Shown piece after piece: positions 59,639-64,000 of a stretch of 64,000 bases of DNA; positions within the stretch are counted from its first letter, which is position 1; each line of letters opens with the position of its first letter. This DNA is from Atopobium sp. UBA1382 (GTDB lineage Bacteria > Actinomycetota > Coriobacteriia > Coriobacteriales > Atopobiaceae): positions 384-64,383 of the forward strand of contig DBQY01000008.1 of assembly GCA_002305805.1 (NCBI GenBank). The letters run 5' to 3'. The position numbers and the translations under genes were made by a program. The notes under the pieces were generated by a model. The model saw only the letters and a list, made by a program, of their open reading frames with translations, searched no databases and was not told where the DNA came from.

Positions 59639-60598
59639 CTAGCGCATCACCGACGTGGCGATGTAGGCGGCGTAGAGCACCACGAAGATCACGCCGTTCA
59701 CGCGGCTCATCTCGTGGCGGCGCCCCACGTAGGCAAAGCCCACGAGTACGGCCGAGAAGAGCGCGAGCAGCGCGAGGTCGACGTTGTATGCTGTGTCATA
59801 GGGTATGTTGGCAAAAAGGGCCGGCCCGCCGATGACGAGCAGCAGGTTGGAGATGTTGGACCCCACGACGTTGCCGACGGCGATGTCGGAGTTTCCGCGG
59901 AAGGCCGCCACCACGCTCGTGACGAGCTCCGGCAGGCAGGTGCCGAGCGCCACCACGGTGATGCCGATGATGCGCTCGGAGATGCCGAGCGCGCCCGCGA
60001 TCTCCACCGAGTTGTCCACCACGAAGTCGGCGCCGAACTTGAGCATCGCGATGCCGCCCGCAATGAGAAGCAGGTCGCGGAAGGTGTTGGAGGACACGAT
60101 GCCGGTGTCGGGGTCATCCGGCGCGTCGTTCTTCTCGGACGCTCCCTCGCTGAGCCCTACCACGACGGTCCTGGCGACGAAGCCGAGAAACGCGGCGAGA
60201 AGGACGACGCCCTCGAGCAGCGTGACCTCGCCGTCCGTGTTAGCGAGGAGTGCGAGCAGACCACATGCCGCCACGCTCACCGGGATCTCGAAGCGGATGG
60301 TGCCGCGCGAGAGCGCGACGGGGGCGATGACGGCGGAGAGACCCAGGATGAGCAGCAGGTTTGCCAGGCAGCTGCCCACGACGTTGCCGAAGGCCATGTC
60401 GGCGTGCCCGCCCACGGCGGAGGTGACGCTGACCACGAGCTCAGGCAGCGACGTTCCAATGGCGACGATGGTGAGGCCGGCCACGCGCTCGGGGACGCCG
60501 AGGCGCGCGGCGATGCTGCAGGCGCCGTCCACGAGGAAGTTGGCGCCGAAGATGAGCAGGACGAACCCGACGACGATGATGATGAGGCTGAGGAGCAC
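59639..60598 (-). CDS. Calcium/sodium antiporter (CaCA family)
   Basis: A 319-residue antiporter of the YrbG type with ten helices in two inverted repeats. The ion-binding alpha repeats are TIVAIGTSLPELVVSVTSA and VALGTCLPELVTSVVAAF, each followed by an acidic helix (GNVVGSCLANLLL and GNVVGSNISNLLL). The start is GTG at 60598 behind AAAGGA; longer in-frame starts lie in the leader. It is divergent from the second gdx gene. A gutted copy lies at 54448. Confidence 0.92.
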   Translation of the reverse strand: MLLSLIIIVVGFVLLIFGANFLVDGACSIAARLGVPERVAGLTIVAIGTSLPELVVSVTSAVGGHADMAFGNVVGSCLANLLLILGLSAVIAPVALSRGTIRFEIPVSVAACGLLALLANTDGEVTLLEGVVLLAAFLGFVARTVVVGLSEGASEKNDAPDDPDTGIVSSNTFRDLLLIAGGIAMLKFGADFVVDNSVEIAGALGISERIIGITVVALGTCLPELVTSVVAAFRGNSDIAVGNVVGSNISNLLLVIGGPALFANIPYDTAYNVDLALLALFSAVLVGFAYVGRRHEMSRVNGVIFVVLYAAYIATSVMR

Positions 60599-60750
60599 GA
60601 CGGTCCTTTCCGGATCGGGGATACCACATCCAGTATTCCTGACGAGGACCGGTCCAAGATGTGACCGACCTCCGACTCCCAACCGAATCCACAGATGGGA
60701 CAAGGGGGGGCGTGGCCCCGTGTGCTACACTGCCGGACGACCCATGGGGG

Positions 60751-60793
60751 TCCCTGACGAGGGGCAGCCGTACCAGGAGCGAAAAGACGGCGC
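60751..60793 (+). promoter_or_regulatory. Guanidine-III riboswitch, copy 2
   Basis: TCCCTGACGAGGGGCAGCCG, then TACCAGG and AAAAGACGGCGC, match the ykkC-III consensus, differing from copy 1 at a few positions. A TACACT -10 lies at 60726. GAAGGAGG follows directly. Confidence 0.9.
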
Positions 60794-60813
60794 ATCTACC
60801 GAAGGAGGCTTTC

Positions 60814-61137
60814 ATGAACTGGGTCGTGCTCGTGTGTTCCGGGATGCTCGAGGCCGTGTGGGCGCTGGCGCTCGACCGCGCGGAGGGCTTCACGAGGCCC
60901 CTGCCCACGATCGTCTTCATCGCCGCGCTCGCAGCGAGCATGCTCGGCCTCAGCCACGCCGTGCGCACCATCCCCATCGGGACCGCCTACGCCGTCTGGG
61001 TGGGGATCGGAGCGGCGGTGACGGTGGGCTACGGCATCGCCACCGGGGCGGAGCCCTTCTCGTGGGCGAAGGTCGCGCTGCTCGCGGGGCTCGTCGGCTG
61101 CGTGGTGGGCCTCAAGCTCGTGGGCGAGTCCCACTAA
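60814..61137 (+). CDS. gdx: SMR family guanidinium exporter Gdx, copy 2
   Basis: A 107-residue four-helix protein, identical to the copy at 54832 except residue 2 (Asn). The Gdx pattern Gly10, Glu13, Trp16, Ala17 is intact. The DNA differs at only a few, mostly third, positions. It keeps its riboswitch and its divergent antiporter neighbour, so this is probably the original arrangement. Confidence 0.95.
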   Translation: MNWVVLVCSGMLEAVWALALDRAEGFTRPLPTIVFIAALAASMLGLSHAVRTIPIGTAYAVWVGIGAAVTVGYGIATGAEPFSWAKVALLAGLVGCVVGLKLVGESH

Positions 61138-61155
61138 GCGAAATAGGGCATAGGC

Positions 61156-61193
61156 ACCTATTGGCCGTGCGGTTCTTGATGGGCCAATCAGGT
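61156..61193. terminator. Weak hairpin between gdx copy 2 and nitroreductase
   Basis: ACCTATTGGCC (61156-61166) pairs with GGCCAATCAGGT (61182-61193) with one bulged base. No T-run follows. The two genes converge here. Confidence 0.4.
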
Positions 61194-61209
61194 CGTCTCG
61201 GCGTCCCCG

Positions 61210-61938
61210 CTACGCCTCGAACGCCCAGTCGGCGCTGACGGCTTTGGCGCCCAATTCAAAGTGGAGCCTTGCGATGCCCAGGTCGACCTTCCCGCAGGAG
61301 ATCGTCGGCAGCGCGCGGGCACGCACCGTGCGGCCGTCCTCGAGCAGCTCGAAGCGGAAGCGCTGCTGGTTCAGGGCGGTCGGTGCGAGCCGGGCGGCCT
61401 CGACGCCGGCGGAGAACCACGCGGGAGGCTCTCCGATCACGCGGCAGAGCTTCTCGGCTGGCTTGACCGGGTGCTTGGCTCCGGGCCCCTCGCCGTAGCC
61501 GAGGGCGATGGCAAGCGCGTATCTCTCGCCCGTGCCCACGCGAGCGGGGCTCCTCCTGCGGTCGTAGGTGAGCGCCACCCAGCAGGAGTCCACGCCCAGG
61601 GCGCGCGCCAGCAGCACTACCCTCTCGCCGGCGTAGCCCACGGCCTCGTCCAGGCCGGGCCCGGCCGGTCCCACGAGGGCGAGGTGGTTCCTCACGTTGC
61701 GGAAGCTCCCGTAGTGGGCGAGCCTGCCGTCGAAGGCGCCCGGGGCGTCGAGGCAGAGCTGCATGCTGAGGCCCGCACGCTCGTTCTCGGCGGTGATCTG
61801 GGCCTCCAGGGCCTCGCGCACCGCGCCCTCGATCGGGCGGTCGGTGAAGGCGCGCACGGAGTGGCGGCTGCGCATGAGCTCGGTGAGCGCGTCGGCGTCG
61901 AGCGCGGCGACGCGCTCGTCAAAGGGTGTCACGGCCAT
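61210..61938 (-). CDS. Nitroreductase family protein
   Basis: A 242-residue FMN enzyme of the nitroreductase fold. The N-terminal MRSRHSVRAFTDRPI binds the FMN phosphate; the second half has GVDSCWVALTYDRRR and ARLAPTALNQQRFRFEL. The substrate may be a quinone or nitro compound. The ATG at 61938 follows GAGAGGAG, 13 bases after the surface-protein stop. Confidence 0.88.
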   Translation of the reverse strand: MAVTPFDERVAALDADALTELMRSRHSVRAFTDRPIEGAVREALEAQITAENERAGLSMQLCLDAPGAFDGRLAHYGSFRNVRNHLALVGPAGPGLDEAVGYAGERVVLLARALGVDSCWVALTYDRRRSPARVGTGERYALAIALGYGEGPGAKHPVKPAEKLCRVIGEPPAWFSAGVEAARLAPTALNQQRFRFELLEDGRTVRARALPTISCGKVDLGIARLHFELGAKAVSADWAFEA

Positions 61939-61951
61939 CTTGGTGCTCCTC

Positions 61952-64000
61952 TCACGACCTCCGGCGCAGGACGTAAGCGACGACGGCCACGGCGACGCCG
62001 AGAAGCGCGAGGGCGATAAGGACGTCAGGGCCCACGGACGCGTCCGAGGTGTCCGGGGTCGCCTGGGGGCTTCCCTGGCCCTGCTGCGAGGAGTCGTCCT
62101 CCGGGCTACCGGGGTCCGAGGGCTCAGCAGGCTTGTCGGGGTCGGTCGGCTCGTCCGGGTCCTCCGGGTCGGTCGTACCGCCGCCGCTCACGCGGTTCTC
62201 GAAGAGAGCCTCGTCACAGGGCGCCCAGCCGTCCTCGCCGAGGACATCGGTGACGATTGAGGCCTCCACCCCGTCGCCCGCCCCGTCGTCGCGCGCCGTC
62301 ACGGTGAGGCGGTAGGTGCGCTCGTCGTACTCGACGCCGTCCTCGCCCTGCTCAGGAACGTCCTCGGTTACGAGGAAGGTGCGCGTCAGGCTACCGCCGG
62401 AGGGCACGTCAAGCACGATTTCCCCAAAGCTCACGGTCCCGTTGTCCTGGTTGCGCGCCACAAGCGCGTTCCCAACGGGCTCTCCGTTACCGTCGACCTC
62501 CTGCGCGCGGAACGAGAATTGCCCCTCGGCGAGCGTCCCGCCGACGAGCGTCTTGCGTGCCGTGAGGGGGACGACCGCCCGTCGGGTCTCGTAGTGGTTG
62601 ACGAACGCCGCCGCGGGGACGGGCTCGGACGTCCCGTCGTCACCGAGCAGCGACACCCGCGTCTCGCTCACGGAGAGCCTCCCGAGCGCGTCGGCCGTGA
62701 CGTCCACCTCCAGCACGAAGCTGCTACGGTCGTAGCTCACGCCCGTCTCCGGGTTCGCGGGGACCGCCTGGCTCAGCAGGAACTTATGTGTTCCCGGTCG
62801 GTCAAGCGTCAGCTCGGGGAAGGGGAGCGCCGACGCCATGCCGTCGGGCGACGCCACGCTTGCGGCGCTCGCCACGATCTCGTCTTCGCTGGCAAGCTGG
62901 TAGGCGAACTCGCCGGTGGCCTGCGCGCGGCCCACGAGCGTCGAGGTGGCGCCAGGCGTCCACGCGGTCGCAACATAGTCCTTCTCGTTGATGAAGGTCA
63001 GCGTGGTGCGCTCGTCCTGGCCGACCACGCCGTCCTGGGAGAGCAACGGCGTGGTGACGTAGCCCTGCGCGGAGGCGTCCGCCTGCGTCACGCGGACGCG
63101 TCCCGCCGGGAAGTTCCCGAAGGTTAGGCTCCCGCTAGCGGGCACGTCAATGACGGCGCGCCCGTTCACGAACGTGGCCGTCCCCGTCGTGCCGTCATCG
63201 AGCTCGTAGGCGAGCTCTCCCGTCACGGGCGAGCCGTTCTGCGTCGCCGCCTCGACGGCATACGAGAAGGACCTGCCGGCCGCGGCCTCGTTCTCGGCCG
63301 CGGCCCCGCTGACTCGGCTCACGACCTCGAGCGAGCCGTGGAGGTCGAGGACGTTGAGGAAGTAGGCCGCGCTCGCGGCGCCGTTGCCGGCTATGGTGCC
63401 CGTGCAGGACGTGGACTCGACGCCCTGGGCGATGCCCTCGGCGCTGCCCGCATAGGTCACGTAGCCCGCTGCCCCCTGCTCGGTGACGGTGTACCCAAGT
63501 CCCTCGGGCAGGCCCTCGATAAGGACCCCCTCGCCGCCGTGCAGGTCGTCGACGGTTGCCGTGCCGCCCGCGTCAAAGACGACGGTCCCGCTCTCTGCTG
63601 CCGTGCCGTCGCCGCGGTAGCGCGTCATGTCGTACGACCCTGCTCCCGGGAGCCCGCTCAGCTGCACGGTGAAGTCGAACGTCGCCTCAGGGTCCGCCGC
63701 GTTGCCGGCGACCACCTTGGCGATGCCAAGGGAGCCAGAAATGCTCACGTTGGTGAAGGAGGCCCTGGCCGGCTCGACGCCGATCACGCCCCGCTCGCCC
63801 GAGGCGACCGTGAGGTAACCCTCGGCCGTGTAGTCCCTCTCGCGCACCTCGAAGGCAGTGCCTTGGGGCAGCCTCTCGAGGGTGAGCCTCTGCCCGTCGG
63901 CGAGAGAGACCGTGAACGAGCCGTCCGCGTCGAGGCTTGCCGTCCCCTCGGTCCTGTCGACGTCGTAGGAGACCTCACCCGAGAGGGGGCTGCCGCCCTC
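61952..64000 (-). CDS. Large Cna-B/pilin-isopeptide surface protein, N-terminus beyond window
   Basis: The frame runs off the right edge; 682 residues are seen. At least four repeated strand-rich modules of the SpaA/Cna-B or streptococcal pilin-isopeptide type occur (VTEQGAAGYVTYAG, FPELTLDRPGTHKFLLSQAV, TYRLTVTARDDG). A Pro/Asp/Glu-rich wall-spanning stretch follows (about the last 100 to 50 residues). The C-terminus has a membrane helix (VLIALALLGVAVAVVAYVL) and RRRS. The expected LPxTG is replaced by TPDTSD. Probably a wall-anchored adhesin. Confidence 0.88.
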   Translation of the reverse strand, partial: EGGSPLSGEVSYDVDRTEGTASLDADGSFTVSLADGQRLTLERLPQGTAFEVRERDYTAEGYLTVASGERGVIGVEPARASFTNVSISGSLGIAKVVAGNAADPEATFDFTVQLSGLPGAGSYDMTRYRGDGTAAESGTVVFDAGGTATVDDLHGGEGVLIEGLPEGLGYTVTEQGAAGYVTYAGSAEGIAQGVESTSCTGTIAGNGAASAAYFLNVLDLHGSLEVVSRVSGAAAENEAAAGRSFSYAVEAATQNGSPVTGELAYELDDGTTGTATFVNGRAVIDVPASGSLTFGNFPAGRVRVTQADASAQGYVTTPLLSQDGVVGQDERTTLTFINEKDYVATAWTPGATSTLVGRAQATGEFAYQLASEDEIVASAASVASPDGMASALPFPELTLDRPGTHKFLLSQAVPANPETGVSYDRSSFVLEVDVTADALGRLSVSETRVSLLGDDGTSEPVPAAAFVNHYETRRAVVPLTARKTLVGGTLAEGQFSFRAQEVDGNGEPVGNALVARNQDNGTVSFGEIVLDVPSGGSLTRTFLVTEDVPEQGEDGVEYDERTYRLTVTARDDGAGDGVEASIVTDVLGEDGWAPCDEALFENRVSGGGTTDPEDPDEPTDPDKPAEPSDPGSPEDDSSQQGQGSPQATPDTSDASVGPDVLIALALLGVAVAVVAYVLRRRS

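Overview
This 64 kb window is high-GC bacterial DNA, roughly two-thirds G+C by eye, with GTG and TTG starts and Gram-positive Shine-Dalgarno sites. An amaP/DUF2273/Asp23 envelope-stress set, a sufCBDSU operon ending in an Rrf2 gene, a Cna-B-type surface protein, luxS next to mtnN, and many flavin/aldo-keto reductases suggest a fermentative, probably anaerobic actinobacterium of the Coriobacteriia (Olsenella/Atopobium relatives). That placement is inferred from gene content only. No rRNA, tRNA, CRISPR array, integrase or transposase was seen.

Layout. 1-2792: ECF sigma/anti-sigma pair, then luxS-mtnN (complete S-adenosylhomocysteine recycling). 2862-9602: DegV, DUF1836, NhaA, envelope-stress operon, 2-hydroxyacid dehydrogenase, C-GCAxxG-C-C protein, YdjM-like protein. 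9799-12879: TPP riboswitch and a thiamine-precursor ABC transporter operon. 13205-16736: M18 aminopeptidase, an acidic-tailed membrane protein, class II aldolase. 16853-22222: suf operon on the minus strand, fully overlapped. 22532-34736: accessory redox island (BASS transporter, TetR, Fe-alcohol dehydrogenase, flavin reductase, a cyclophilin-like/DUF362 lipoprotein, flavodoxins, ferredoxin-type aldo-keto reductase, Rrf2 and LysR switches). 34841-53669: small accessory genes: CorA, SdpI, an ABC-F protein divergent from a Tet(M)-like GTPase, MFS, Ogt-acetyltransferase fusion, an ArsR-kinase fusion, TipAS, several HTH regulators and several decayed genes. 53726-61137: YcxB-like protein, two near-identical guanidine-III riboswitch/Gdx exporter units (each beside an intact or a gutted Ca2+/Na+ antiporter), a PanE-like reductase, an amino-acid ABC operon and LysE. 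61210-64000: nitroreductase and the C-terminal part of a large surface protein.

Non-coding signals are the most novel part. (1) The octamer GGCGAGAA (extended form GGCGAGAAGGAC) occurs at least 48 times on the two strands, in genes and between them, about 20 times more than composition predicts; its density resembles a DNA-uptake or Chi-type signal. (2) Eight intergenic gaps each carry a long inverted repeat (12-20 bp arms, often with a partial third copy) whose arm sequence is unique to that gap. (3) Many divergent regulator/target pairs have clear palindromic operators. (4) Several genes are caught in decay: FMN reductase, DUF4160, PIN domain, XRE regulator, Ca2+/Na+ antiporter.
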